Assembly: GCF_002135315.1 (NCBI RefSeq)
Contig: NZ_NEGA01000006.1
Span: 1-64,000 of the forward strand
Length of the DNA stretch: 64,000 bases
Source: Acinetobacter sp. ANC 3903
Lineage (GTDB): Bacteria > Pseudomonadota > Gammaproteobacteria > Pseudomonadales > Moraxellaceae
Direction: 5' to 3'
Part shown: positions 18,786 through 27,615 of the stretch, piece by piece
Layout: every line of letters starts with the position of its first letter
Numbering within the stretch: the first letter of the stretch is position 1
Position numbers and translations under genes: made by a program
The notes under the pieces: generated by a model
Told to the model about the DNA's origin: nothing
The model's input: the letters and a program-made list of their open reading frames with translations, nothing else
The model's database searches: none

Positions 18786-19382
18786 ATGTTAATTCGTAAG
18801 TTATTTAAGTTTGAAAATGCTCATATTGTGCGAAATTGCACATCGGATCGTTGTAAGCGTTCGATTCATGGGCATAGCTATAAAGTTGAATTGTTACTGA
18901 AAGCATCAAAGCTTGATCATGGGCAAATGGTGTATGACTTTGGATTATTAAAAGGCGTAATTAAAGATATTTTTGACAGTTTTGATCATGCCATTTGCTT
19001 TTGGCAGCATGATGATGCCGAATATATTGCCGCTTGCAAGAAATTTAGTGCACGCTGGGTATCTTTACCTGTTTCTCCATCCGCAGAACAATTTTCACGT
19101 ATTTTCTTCTACTTGGCACAACAGGTACTTGCGTCTACTGAAACCCAAAACGGGGAAGGTGATGTAGAAGTCTATTCAGTGATTGTGCATGAAACCGATA
19201 CAGGCTATGCGCAAAGCTTTATTGAAGATATTGAAAATGAGCAAATGGGTGTGCTAAGTCTGGAACATATTGTGTTTTCTGAACAGGTTCAAGCGGAATG
19301 GACTGATCCGGCGATGTATGAAAAACTACAACAAGGCATTAAATTCCAAAACCCAACGGTCGATCTTCAAGTACAAATTTAA
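18786..19382 (+). CDS. queD: 6-carboxytetrahydropterin synthase / PTPS family protein
   Basis: QueD makes 6-carboxy-tetrahydropterin on the queuosine (preQ0) route. Zinc ligands are seen as FENAH and IHGHS, with a Cys in CTSDRCKRS between them, and FDHAICFW later. The protein has 199 residues, longer than the ~120 of E. coli QueD, because of a C-terminal half with its own acidic segment. The start is set at ATG 18786 because the family N-terminus is LIRKLFKFENAH. No other que genes are nearby, so the exact reaction is inferred. Confidence 0.78.
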   Translation: MLIRKLFKFENAHIVRNCTSDRCKRSIHGHSYKVELLLKASKLDHGQMVYDFGLLKGVIKDIFDSFDHAICFWQHDDAEYIAACKKFSARWVSLPVSPSAEQFSRIFFYLAQQVLASTETQNGEGDVEVYSVIVHETDTGYAQSFIEDIENEQMGVLSLEHIVFSEQVQAEWTDPAMYEKLQQGIKFQNPTVDLQVQI

Positions 19383-19431
19383 AGATGGCAAAAAAAGTTG
19401 GGTCTGGTAAATAAAAACTTAGGAAGTAGAT

Positions 19432-20145
19432 ATGTCTTTAACGGAACAACAGCAAGCTAAACTAGACAAAATCCAGTTAGATGCGAGTTGGAAAAGTGCC
19501 TTGAGCGATTTTTTGCTTAGCACTAAAATGGATGATTTAAAACAGTTTCTAGTGACTGAAATACAGGCGGATAAAGTCATCTATCCACCAAATCCACTCA
19601 TTTTTAACGCCTTAAATACAACTCCCTTGAACCATGTTAAAGTCGTTATTCTGGGACAGGATCCTTATCATGGGCCCAATCAGGCACATGGCTTAAGTTT
19701 TTCAGTGCAAAAAGGGGTTGCGTTGCCTCCATCTTTGCGTAATATTTTTCATGAATTAAATACCGATCTTGGTATTCCTGCTCCCAAGCATGGTGATTTA
19801 ACCCGTTGGGCTGAACAAGGTGTGTTATTGCTCAATGCGGTTTTGACTGTTGAAGCTGGACAACCGACATCACATCAAAAGCGTGGTTGGGAAGATTTCA
19901 CCGATCACATTATTGACGTTTTAAACGAGCAATGTGAGCATATCGTGTTTATCCTTTGGGGCGCTTATGCGCAACGTAAAGGGCAACGCATCGATCAAAA
20001 TAAACATCTGGTATTGAAAGCTGCACATCCTTCTCCTTTGTCAGCAAACCGTGGTGGTTTTTTTGGTTGTAAAGTATTTTCTAAAGCAAATAATTATCTG
20101 AAACAAAATGGCATTGAGCCGATCAATTGGCAGCTGGACGCATGA
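19432..20145 (+). CDS. ung: Uracil-DNA glycosylase
   Basis: Ung removes uracil from DNA as the first step of base-excision repair. The 237-residue protein has the catalytic water-activating motif [18 protein letters not shown] near residue 75 and the DNA-intercalation loop [15 protein letters not shown] near 200. A ribosome site (aggaag) precedes the ATG. The next gene starts inside its last codons. Confidence 0.96.
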   Translation: MSLTEQQQAKLDKIQLDASWKSALSDFLLSTKMDDLKQFLVTEIQADKVIYPPNPLIFNALNTTPLNHVKVVILGQDPYHGPNQAHGLSFSVQKGVALPPSLRNIFHELNTDLGIPAPKHGDLTRWAEQGVLLLNAVLTVEAGQPTSHQKRGWEDFTDHIIDVLNEQCEHIVFILWGAYAQRKGQRIDQNKHLVLKAAHPSPLSANRGGFFGCKVFSKANNYLKQNGIEPINWQLDA

Positions 20146-21266
20146 CACAATCTCCTGAACTAAAAAATTATCATCCCGATCTTATTGTAGAAGAAGCAAA
20201 GAATGGCTGGCGCATTGTTCGCCTGAACCGTCCGAAATCTTTGCATGCCTTGGATGAATCCATCGTTACCGCACTTTTGCAAGTATTCCAAGATTTTCAT
20301 TATGATGATGCGGTAAAAGCCATTTGGCTGGATTCCACTACACCAAAAGCATTCTGTGCCGGTGGTGATGTACGTAAACTTCGTCAGTTGGTCATCAATG
20401 ATGAAGTTGAAACGGCAAATAAATTCTTTGAGCAGGAATATGCGCTGGATTTATTGTTGCATAACTATGCTAAGCCTGTGCTGGTTTGGGGTGAAGGTTA
20501 TGTCATGGGTGGTGGTTTAGGTTTATTTATGGCGGCGCCTTTCCGTCTGGTCACACCTTATTCACGTTTGGCGATGCCTGAAATTAATATCGGTTTGTAT
20601 CCCGATGTAGGTGCAACACGTTTTCTGGCCGATCGTGGTGCCATTGGTTTGTTTACCGGCCTGACTGGATCAATCATGACTTCAGCGGGTGCTTATGGTA
20701 TTGGTTGGGCAACCCATATTTGTGATGCGCAGCGTGATAATGTACTGGAAAAAATGCTTAATATTGATTGGGGTCATTATCCGGCGGGAGATTTCCGTGC
20801 CATTGATGATACTTTAAATAGTTTGCATCGTCCTGTAGGGCCAGGCCCGTTGCAAAACTCACTGGATGTCATTCATAGTGTTTGCCGTGGGGTGAACTTC
20901 GAACATGACTATGAATCTATTATCGGACTCAGTGATGCGCGCAGTGACTGGCTGCGTCAAGCCAGTGAAAACCTGCAAAAAGGTTCGCCTGCGACTGCTG
21001 CCATTACCTGGTTGTTATGGCAATGGGGTAAGCGAGTTCATTCCTGGAATGAAGTTTTTGAACTGGAAACACAAATTTCCAACTGGAAGATTCGTCATCC
21101 GGATTTCGTGGAAGGTGTACGAGCACGTTTGGTGGATAAAGATTTATCGCCAGAATGGAAAAAGGGCAGTGATTTCTCTTTAAAAGCCATTTTATCTGAT
21201 TACCCACCAATCACGACTATTCAAAGCTGGAATGAGCTGTTGAAGCATTATGGGGTCATCAGCTAA
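20142..21266 (+). CDS. Enoyl-CoA hydratase/isomerase family protein (3-hydroxyisobutyryl-CoA hydrolase type)
   Basis: It has 374 residues with a crotonase fold. The oxyanion-hole parts are CAGGDVRKL and [17 protein letters not shown], and [18 protein letters not shown] carries the Glu/Asp pattern typical of 3-hydroxyisobutyryl-CoA hydrolases. The family length (~350-380) also fits that group better than plain hydratases (~260). The ATG overlaps the ung stop (ATGA). No valine-degradation genes are adjacent, so the substrate is not settled. Confidence 0.82.
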   Translation: MTQSPELKNYHPDLIVEEAKNGWRIVRLNRPKSLHALDESIVTALLQVFQDFHYDDAVKAIWLDSTTPKAFCAGGDVRKLRQLVINDEVETANKFFEQEYALDLLLHNYAKPVLVWGEGYVMGGGLGLFMAAPFRLVTPYSRLAMPEINIGLYPDVGATRFLADRGAIGLFTGLTGSIMTSAGAYGIGWATHICDAQRDNVLEKMLNIDWGHYPAGDFRAIDDTLNSLHRPVGPGPLQNSLDVIHSVCRGVNFEHDYESIIGLSDARSDWLRQASENLQKGSPATAAITWLLWQWGKRVHSWNEVFELETQISNWKIRHPDFVEGVRARLVDKDLSPEWKKGSDFSLKAILSDYPPITTIQSWNELLKHYGVIS

Positions 21267-21270
21267 GCTT

Positions 21271-21792
21271 ATGACTGATGCTACACAACTGACTGATGAG
21301 TACTGGATGCAGTTTGCTTATGAGCAGGCTGCCATTGCAGCATCCAAACAGGAGATTCCTGTGGGTGCAGTGATCGTCAGTCAAAATCAGATTATTGGTG
21401 CAGGCTATAATGCGCCAATTTCTTTGAATGATCCGACTGCGCATGCTGAAGTTCAAGCATTGCGTCAGGCTTGTGCTTATTTGAATAATTACCGTCTTCC
21501 TGACGATTCAGTTCTATATGTGACTTTGGAACCTTGTACCATGTGTGTTGGAGCTTTGATTCATGCACGGGTATCCAAGGTGGTGTTCGGCGCAACTGAA
21601 CCGAAAGCAGGTTCCTTAATTAGCGTGCGTCGATTATTTGAAACCGGTTACTACAATCATGTTTTCGAGTATGAGGCAGGTTGTATGCAGGAACAGTGTT
21701 CCCAGCAACTTAGCAATTTTTTCAAGATGCGCCGTGAGCAAAAAAGATTGCAGAAGTTACAAGAAAAGTCCCTAAATGATCAGAATCATTAA
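21271..21792 (+). CDS. tadA: tRNA-specific adenosine deaminase TadA
   Basis: TadA converts A34 of tRNA-Arg(ACG) to inosine. The zinc site is visible as HAEVQALRQ (His and catalytic Glu) near residue 60 and PCTMC near residue 90. The product has about 173 residues. The ATG at 21271 avoids the upstream overlap that a start at 21250 would give. It follows the crotonase-family gene by four bases. Confidence 0.92.
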   Translation: MTDATQLTDEYWMQFAYEQAAIAASKQEIPVGAVIVSQNQIIGAGYNAPISLNDPTAHAEVQALRQACAYLNNYRLPDDSVLYVTLEPCTMCVGALIHARVSKVVFGATEPKAGSLISVRRLFETGYYNHVFEYEAGCMQEQCSQQLSNFFKMRREQKRLQKLQEKSLNDQNH

Positions 21793-21813
21793 TTAAAATC
21801 ATATAAACTATAA

Positions 21814-21831
21814 TGACAATATATATTGTCA
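21814..21831. promoter_or_regulatory. Perfect 18-bp palindrome upstream of the SRPBCC gene
   Basis: tgacaatatatattgtca is its own reverse complement. It lies 20 bp before the SRPBCC start and 21 bp after tadA. Its size and symmetry suit a dimeric repressor site, though the protein that binds it is unknown. Confidence 0.5.
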
Positions 21832-21851
21832 ATAAAAAATCAGGATAAGTC

Positions 21852-22283
21852 ATGAATTCTATTCAAGTAAAAAAAGAATTTAACGCACCCATCGATCAGG
21901 TTTTTGATTTGTTATCAAAACATGCCACCTACAATGTCGCTTTTGCGCCGATTCAGGTGGAGCGAATTAAAGACTCAAATGATCCGGAGCGTCCGGATGG
22001 GGTGGGTTCGGTGCGTCGCATGGGTTTTGGTCCCATCAAGCCTTTACAGGAACAAATTACCTTGCTGGAGCCAAATCAGCGTATCGAATACCAGATTGTG
22101 AAGAATCCTCTGGTAAAACACCATTTGGGGATTATCGAGTTTGAAGCAAAAGATGCTGGCAAAACCTTGGTGACTTATACCATTGAATTGAAGGTGCGTG
22201 CTCCTTTTATCAGTAAATTAATCCTTGCACAGCTTAAATCTGCGATTAAACTAGGTTTTTCAAAATTAGCTAAAACTGTATAG
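21852..22283 (+). CDS. SRPBCC-family (START/polyketide-cyclase-like) protein
   Basis: The 143-residue protein shows the START-like pattern: an N-terminal strand IQVKKEFNAPIDQVFDLLSKH, middle strands (GVGSVRRMGFG, IEYQIVKNPLVKHHLG) and a long C-terminal helix. Such proteins bind hydrophobic ligands; no ligand can be named. The gene is a single unit between tadA and cmk with a palindrome in its promoter region, so it may be under its own control. Confidence 0.75.
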   Translation: MNSIQVKKEFNAPIDQVFDLLSKHATYNVAFAPIQVERIKDSNDPERPDGVGSVRRMGFGPIKPLQEQITLLEPNQRIEYQIVKNPLVKHHLGIIEFEAKDAGKTLVTYTIELKVRAPFISKLILAQLKSAIKLGFSKLAKTV

Positions 22284-22300
22284 CGTAAAGTGGAATATTA

Positions 22301-22984
22301 ATGACAGTTCAAATTATTACCATAGATGGGCCAAGTGGTTCTGGAAAAGGCACCCTTGCTGCTAAACTGGCAGCACATTATCAATTTCATTTGCTTGATT
22401 CTGGTGCTTTATATCGTCTGTTGGGGCTGTCATTACATCAGCAGGATTTACTGGATGCTTTAGACTCGGCGCTTGATTCATGCATTAAAATTGCAACAAA
22501 TTTAGACATAAAATTTGTTACAACTCAGGTGGGTACGCAGGTTCAACTGGACGGTGAAGATGTCACCCAAACCATCCGTACTGAACGCGTCGGTGAATTT
22601 GCCTCAAAAGTTGCGGCAATTCCTGAGCTTAGAACTGCACTTTTAGAACGTCAGCGCGCATTTGCACAAGCGCCAGGTTTGGTTGCGGATGGTCGAGATA
22701 TGGCCACTTCTATTTTTCCTGAAGCTCAAGCCAAGATTTACCTGACTGCATCGGCTGAATCCCGAGCGGAGCGACGAGTAAAGCAGTTGCAGGGTATGGG
22801 GCTAGATGTTAAAATGAACGACATTTTAGCTAATATACAAGCTCGAGACAAACGTGATATGGAGCGCACAGTCGCACCACTCAAGCCGGCAGCAGATGCA
22901 TATATCATCGATAGTTCAGAACTGGGCATCGATGAAGTATTCAATTTGATGACGAACTTTGTCGACCAGCAATTAGCCAATTAA
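22301..22984 (+). CDS. cmk: Cytidylate kinase
   Basis: Cmk phosphorylates CMP and dCMP. The P-loop is at residues 8-16 (GPSGSGKGT), followed by [11 protein letters not shown], the NMP-binding part, and [12 protein letters not shown]. The length (227 residues) is normal. It precedes rpsA, a common bacterial pairing. Confidence 0.96.
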   Translation: MTVQIITIDGPSGSGKGTLAAKLAAHYQFHLLDSGALYRLLGLSLHQQDLLDALDSALDSCIKIATNLDIKFVTTQVGTQVQLDGEDVTQTIRTERVGEFASKVAAIPELRTALLERQRAFAQAPGLVADGRDMATSIFPEAQAKIYLTASAESRAERRVKQLQGMGLDVKMNDILANIQARDKRDMERTVAPLKPAADAYIIDSSELGIDEVFNLMTNFVDQQLAN

Positions 22985-23091
22985 AGAATTTTCAGCCAAA
23001 GCATAGCTAGATCAGTTTATTACGGACTATGTGGAAGCTTTATTAAACCGGCCTTGTCTGATCCAAGACCGCTGACTTTATCAGGTATATC

Positions 23092-24768
23092 ATGACCGAA
23101 TCTTTTGCAGCCCTCTTTGAAGAAAGCGAATTAAACCTCAACGTTGAAAAGGGTGCTGTCATCCAGGGCGTTGTAGTAAGCATCGACTCTGACTGGGTAA
23201 CAGTTGACACTGGCCTTAAATCAGAAGGTATTGTTGACCGCGCTGAATTCTTAAACGACCAACGTGAACTTGAAGTTCAAGTTGGCGATACTGTTGACGT
23301 TGTTGTTGAAGCTCTTGACAACGGTATGGGTCAAACAGTTTTATCACGTGAAAAAGCTAAACGTGCTGAAACTTGGACTAAACTTGAAAAAATCTTTGAA
23401 GACGGCGAAATCGTTACTGGTGTTATCTCTGGTAAAGTTAAAGGCGGTTTCACTGTTGACATCGGTCCAGTACGTGCGTTCCTTCCGGGTTCTTTAGTTG
23501 ATACTCGTCCTATTCGTGATACTACTCACTTAGAAGGTAAAGAGTTAGAATTTAAAGTAATCAAACTTGATGCTAAACGTAACAACGTTGTTGTATCTCG
23601 TCGTGCTGTTATGGAAGCTGAATCTTCAGCTGACCGTGAAGCTCTTCTTGCTCAGCTTGAAGAAGGTCAAACAGTTACAGGTACTATCAAGAACCTTACT
23701 GATTACGGCGCATTCGTTGACCTTGGCGGTATCGACGGTCTTCTTCACATCACTGACATGGCTTGGAAACGTATCAAGCATCCTTCAGAAGTTGTTGAAG
23801 TTGGACAAGAAGTTACTGTTAAAGTACTTAAATTCGACCGCGAACGTAACCGCGTATCTTTAGGCCTTAAACAATTAGGCGAAGATCCATGGTTAGCGAT
23901 CATGAACCGTTACCCTAAAGGTTCTATCGTTAAAGCGCGCGTAACTAACCTTACTGACTACGGTTGCTTCGCTGAAATCGCTGAAGGCGTTGAAGGTTTA
24001 GTACACGTTTCAGAAATGGACCACACTAACAAAAACATCCACCCATCTAAAGTTGTTCAGATCGGTGATGAAGTTGATGTTATGGTTCTTGAAGTGGACG
24101 AAGAACGTCGTCGTATTTCTCTTGGTATCAAACAAACTCGTGCTAACCCATGGGAAGAGTTTGCTAAAGACCACGACAAAGGCGAAAAAGTTTCAGGTAC
24201 GATCAAATCAATCACTGATTTCGGTATCTTCATCGGTTTACCAGGCGGTATCGATGGTCTAGTTCACTTGTCTGACATCTCTTGGAACGAACAAGGCGAA
24301 GAAGCTATCCGTCGTTACAAGAAAGGTGACACTGTTGAAGCGGTTATCTTGTCTGTAGATGCTGAAGGCAACCGGATCAGCCTTGGTATTAAGCAAATGA
24401 ACAGCGATCCGTTCAACGATTTCTTGGCGACTAACGAACGCGGTGCGCTTGTTAAAGGTACTGTAACTGCAGTTGATGCTCGTGGCGCTACTGTTAAGTT
24501 AGCTGACGAAGTTGAAGCGACTCTTAAAGCATCTGAAATCAACCGCGACCGCGTTGAAGATGCAACTAAGTTCCTTGAAGTTGGTCAAGAAGTTGAAGCT
24601 AAAATCATCAATGTAGACCGTAAATCTCGCTCTATCAACTTGTCAATCAAAGCGAAAGACGAAGCTGAAGAGAAAGAAGCAGTTGCTAACTTGAAAACAG
24701 CTGCAGCTGGTCAAGACAATGGTCCTAAGACTATTGGTGATTTGATCAAAGCTCAAATGGGTAACTAA
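23092..24768 (+). CDS. rpsA: 30S ribosomal protein S1
   Basis: S1 binds mRNA leaders on the small subunit. The 558-residue protein contains six S1/OB repeats; the family pattern ([56 protein letters not shown]) is clearest in repeats 3-5. Codon use is strongly biased and differs from the neighbours, as expected for a highly expressed gene. The 5' leader (about 23000-23090) has a partly paired segment (ggccttg...caagacc) that could serve S1 autoregulation; this is inferred. Confidence 0.97.
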   Translation: MTESFAALFEESELNLNVEKGAVIQGVVVSIDSDWVTVDTGLKSEGIVDRAEFLNDQRELEVQVGDTVDVVVEALDNGMGQTVLSREKAKRAETWTKLEKIFEDGEIVTGVISGKVKGGFTVDIGPVRAFLPGSLVDTRPIRDTTHLEGKELEFKVIKLDAKRNNVVVSRRAVMEAESSADREALLAQLEEGQTVTGTIKNLTDYGAFVDLGGIDGLLHITDMAWKRIKHPSEVVEVGQEVTVKVLKFDRERNRVSLGLKQLGEDPWLAIMNRYPKGSIVKARVTNLTDYGCFAEIAEGVEGLVHVSEMDHTNKNIHPSKVVQIGDEVDVMVLEVDEERRRISLGIKQTRANPWEEFAKDHDKGEKVSGTIKSITDFGIFIGLPGGIDGLVHLSDISWNEQGEEAIRRYKKGDTVEAVILSVDAEGNRISLGIKQMNSDPFNDFLATNERGALVKGTVTAVDARGATVKLADEVEATLKASEINRDRVEDATKFLEVGQEVEAKIINVDRKSRSINLSIKAKDEAEEKEAVANLKTAAAGQDNGPKTIGDLIKAQMGN

Positions 24769-24827
24769 GTAGGCGTTAAAATGTATTGTTAATGTAAATT
24801 AACTAATACTTTTTACACAAATACTGT

Positions 24828-24866
24828 AAACGGTAGCGTAGTATTAACTTATTACGCTACCGTTTT
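24828..24866 (+). terminator. Rho-independent terminator of rpsA
   Basis: A perfect 13-bp stem (aaacggtagcgta / tacgctaccgttt) with a 12-base loop ends in tttt. Confidence 0.85.
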
Positions 24867-24928
24867 GTATTTAAACAGGTTATTATCTGATTATCTATAA
24901 AATAGCTTGATAATTAAAGAGGTCGCAG

Positions 24929-25231
24929 ATGACTACGGAAGCACTGAATAAGTCTGACTTAATAGAGCGAATTTCCCTAAAAAATCCACACTTAGCAGAG
25001 CCTTTGGTTGAAGAAGCTGTTAAGATTATGATTGATCAAATGATAGCCGCATTGTCATCTGATAATCGTATTGAAATTCGTGGTTTTGGGAGTTTCGCTT
25101 TGCATCACCGTGATCCACGTGTGGGGCGTAATCCTAAAACAGGTCGTTCTGTTGAAGTGGCTGCAAAAGCAGTTCCGCATTTTAAACCTGGTAAAGCATT
25201 ACGCGATGCAGTAAACGAATCTGCACAGTAA
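24929..25231 (+). CDS. ihfB: Integration host factor subunit beta
   Basis: IhfB pairs with IhfA to bend DNA. The 100-residue protein has the HU/IHF arm and core: [22 protein letters not shown] around residues 48-70, with the DNA-intercalating Pro in GRNPKTG. It follows rpsA, the standard gammaproteobacterial order. Ribosome site aaagaggt lies before the ATG. Confidence 0.95.
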   Translation: MTTEALNKSDLIERISLKNPHLAEPLVEEAVKIMIDQMIAALSSDNRIEIRGFGSFALHHRDPRVGRNPKTGRSVEVAAKAVPHFKPGKALRDAVNESAQ

Positions 25232-25252
25232 TAAAAATTTTATGGGGTGTTT

Positions 25253-25618
25253 ATGCGTTACGTGTTAGTCGCATTACTAATAATACTTTTTGGCTATTCA
25301 TTGGCTCTCGTACTGCAAAATGGTACCGAACTCACGGTTGATTTATTGTTTACTCAAGTACCAGCAATGCGTTTAGGCCTGTTGTTGTTATTGACGTTAG
25401 CTTTAGGTGTGGTGCTAGGATTGCTGCTGGGAGTACAAATTTTCCGGGTATTTCAGACTAACTGGGAAATTAAGCGATTACGTAAAGACATTGAACATCT
25501 ACGAAAAGAACAAATACAAGCGGCACAGCTGGCAGCAGCTGAGGCGGCAGCTCATACCAGACATGAAAAGACAGTACTCGATATTCATCCGGAAGATCGT
25601 TCGTCTACCCCCTTATAA
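25253..25618 (+). CDS. lapA: LapA-domain inner-membrane protein
   Basis: It has 121 residues: two N-terminal membrane segments (YVLVALLIILFGYSLALVL and LGLLLLLTLALGVVLGLLLG), then a cytosolic coiled coil rich in Lys, Arg, Glu and Gln. LapA helps control LPS levels with LapB in enterobacteria. The ATG at 25253 is preferred to a GTG at 25247, which lies within the ggggtg ribosome site. lapB is not seen downstream. The stop codon overlaps a perfect TATAAT box for a possible small RNA. Confidence 0.82.
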   Translation: MRYVLVALLIILFGYSLALVLQNGTELTVDLLFTQVPAMRLGLLLLLTLALGVVLGLLLGVQIFRVFQTNWEIKRLRKDIEHLRKEQIQAAQLAAAEAAAHTRHEKTVLDIHPEDRSSTPL

Positions 25619-25729
25619 TGTCGTATGTTGTATATAAGGTTTAGCTCAGTCGGTTAGACGGCTGAGATTCAAAAAATTTAATTGAATTTTGAAACACTCT
25701 GAAAATAGATCACTTCAGGGTGTTTTTTT
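25614..25729 (+). ncRNA. Candidate small RNA with a tRNA D-arm-like 5' part
   Basis: A consensus -10 box TATAAT lies at 25614-25619, without a clear -35. From about 25626 the sequence reads through ggtttagctcagtcggttag at 25638-25657, which looks like the start and D-arm of a tRNA. It then departs from any tRNA: no anticodon or T-arm follows. A terminator closes it at 25693-25729. A transcript of about 100 bases is therefore possible. It could be a decayed tRNA or a small RNA. Confidence 0.35.
25693..25729 (+). terminator. Rho-independent terminator between lapA and pyrF
   Basis: The stem aacactctgaa / ttcagggtgtt (one G-T pair) with a 10-base loop is followed by seven T residues. Confidence 0.8.
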
Positions 25730-25862
25730 ATGTTTTTAATCTGAAGCAGAGAACAATAATTTAAAATAATGACTTCAATTAACTTATTTTTTTAACACTA
25801 TGTCTAAGCTGGAATAGCCCTTATAATAGACTTTCTTTTTTGTCTGAGTGAAGGTAAGTCTC

Positions 25863-26543
25863 TTGAGTATCATTGTTGCACTGGATGCTAAAAGCCAATA
25901 TGACGCGTTAACAATTGCAGAGCAGCTGGATCCTGCATTATGTCGGGTGAAAGTTGGTAAAGAGCTATTTACTCATGAAGGCCCAAGCGTGGTTAAGGCA
26001 TTGCATGACCAAGGCTTTGAAGTTTTCCTGGATTTGAAATTTCATGATATCCCGAATACTACAGCTCAAGCAGTATGTGCAGCAGCAGACTTGGGTGTCT
26101 GGATGGTGAATGTACATGCATCAGGTGGCCGTAAAATGATGGAAACCTGTGTAGAACGCTTAAAGACAGGGAATTATAAAACTCAACTGATTGCTGTGAC
26201 TGTACTGACTTCAATGGGGCGTGAAGATTTAAAAGATATCGGATTGGATATCGAACCATTTGAGCAAGTAAAACGCCTGGCTGCTTTAACGAAAGACAGT
26301 GGTTTAGATGGTGTGGTGTGTTCTGCGCAAGAAGCGAAAATGCTGCGTGAAACTTTGGGTCAAGACTTTGCTTTAGTGACTCCTGGGATTCGTCCAGCAG
26401 GCTCGGCAGCAGATGACCAAAAACGTATTGTGACACCGAAACAAGCCATGCTGGATGGTTCTACGCATTTGGTGATTGGTCGTCCGATTACTAAATCTGA
26501 AAATCCGCGTCAGACATTGAAAGATATTTTGGCAACGTTGTAA
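25863..26543 (+). CDS. pyrF: Orotidine 5'-phosphate decarboxylase
   Basis: PyrF makes UMP from OMP, the last step of de novo pyrimidine synthesis. The catalytic Lys-Asp network is in [10 protein letters not shown] near residue 57; VTPGIRP and [12 protein letters not shown] bind the phosphate. A TTG start at 25863 is preferred because it begins at the family N-terminus SIIVALDAK and gaaggt lies about nine bases upstream; a GTG at 25848 overlaps that ribosome site. Length about 226. Confidence 0.94.
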   Translation: MSIIVALDAKSQYDALTIAEQLDPALCRVKVGKELFTHEGPSVVKALHDQGFEVFLDLKFHDIPNTTAQAVCAAADLGVWMVNVHASGGRKMMETCVERLKTGNYKTQLIAVTVLTSMGREDLKDIGLDIEPFEQVKRLAALTKDSGLDGVVCSAQEAKMLRETLGQDFALVTPGIRPAGSAADDQKRIVTPKQAMLDGSTHLVIGRPITKSENPRQTLKDILATL

Positions 26544-26552
26544 TTTTACACC

Positions 26553-26648
26553 CTCTCTAACTCTCTCCCAAAGGGAGAGAGAACGTCCCATTATTGTAAA
26601 AATGGACAAGTCCTCTTCCTCTGGGAGAGGATTTAGGTGAGGGATAAA
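26553..26648. repeat. REP-type intergenic palindromic element
   Basis: ctctctccc/gggagagag and tcctcttcct/gggagagga form neighbouring hairpins, closed by ggtgaggg. The same kind of element (gggagagggttagggagag, ccctcatccc) occurs at 59908-60040. Both lie between genes. A role as convergent terminator between pyrF and lysO is possible. Confidence 0.6.
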
Positions 26649-26657
26649 TATGAAAAA

Positions 26658-27566
26658 TTAAACTACAGCCAAAACACTCACCATAATTGGTGCAAGCACA
26701 GAAAGGATAAAACCGCTGACCATGGCATGCGGAATAAAATCATTACCACAGGCCTGTTTCACCATCGGCAAGGTCACGTCCATAGCAGTCGCAGCAGCTG
26801 CTGAAATGGCAGATCGTGGATAACGCCAGCCAATCACATACATCATCAAAATTGAAATAATTTCCCGGAACAGATCGTTCATCAAGGCGATGCTGCCAAG
26901 TTCAGCATTTTTAAGCTCTGTCACCACAATGCCGGTCATGGAGTAAAAGCCATAACCTTGTGACAGCATGATCAAATCTTTGAGCGCAATATGCTCTATA
27001 AATAAAACACTAATGAAGGCACCGAGCAGTGACCCCATAATACAGCCTGCTGGCACGAGCATGATTTTCCAGTTTAGCCACGAGTGATCCAGTGGTGAAT
27101 AGGCTAGATCAAGCCCAATAAGAAACATAAAGACCAGTAACAAATTCCAGGTGCTGATGTGCAGGCTATAACCTGAAAAACTGGAAGTTTCTGCTACAAA
27201 GTATCCTGTTACCAATGCAATAAATGCATAGCTGATATTGAGTAGTGATTTAAACAACAGACTCGCTGAAACCTTACCTTGGGTGGGCTGAAAGCCAATG
27301 CTTTTAAACAGCAGGTAGCAACAGATAAATGCGCCAAATGAGGTACATAATGCAAGCGTCAGGGAATACCCTAAAATTACATGCGGGCTCGAGATGCTCT
27401 GTAGTGTTTGAGAAAACTCAATTGCGATGGCAAACAGTAAAATATAGGTGAAATAAGGCAAAATTTGAAAAGCAAATTTTTCAAGCCGGGCAGGCAGTTT
27501 GCGGGCAAGCAGAAAGCCCATCGCGAGGCTGGCGAGAAGTTGGAAGATTAACCAGATGGATTGCAT
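26658..27566 (-). CDS. lysO: LysO-family lysine exporter (DUF340)
   Basis: The 302-residue inner-membrane protein has about eight to ten hydrophobic segments. Family features include GYGFYSMTGIVVTEL near residue 195, then LGSIALMNDLFREI and the late stretch AAAATAMDVTLPMVKQACG. E. coli LysO (YbjE) exports lysine. The ORF is complete, with the REP element at its 3' side and the monooxygenase gene upstream on the same strand 49 bases away. Confidence 0.85.
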   Translation of the reverse strand: MQSIWLIFQLLASLAMGFLLARKLPARLEKFAFQILPYFTYILLFAIAIEFSQTLQSISSPHVILGYSLTLALCTSFGAFICCYLLFKSIGFQPTQGKVSASLLFKSLLNISYAFIALVTGYFVAETSSFSGYSLHISTWNLLLVFMFLIGLDLAYSPLDHSWLNWKIMLVPAGCIMGSLLGAFISVLFIEHIALKDLIMLSQGYGFYSMTGIVVTELKNAELGSIALMNDLFREIISILMMYVIGWRYPRSAISAAAATAMDVTLPMVKQACGNDFIPHAMVSGFILSVLAPIMVSVLAVV

Positions 27567-27615
27567 AAAGAATTAAGCAGGTAAAAAATACCTGCTTATT
27601 ATGAACAATATAAGA

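Noticed and set aside
26059-26436. 125-residue minus-strand ORF inside pyrF
   Set aside because: Shadow frame of pyrF.
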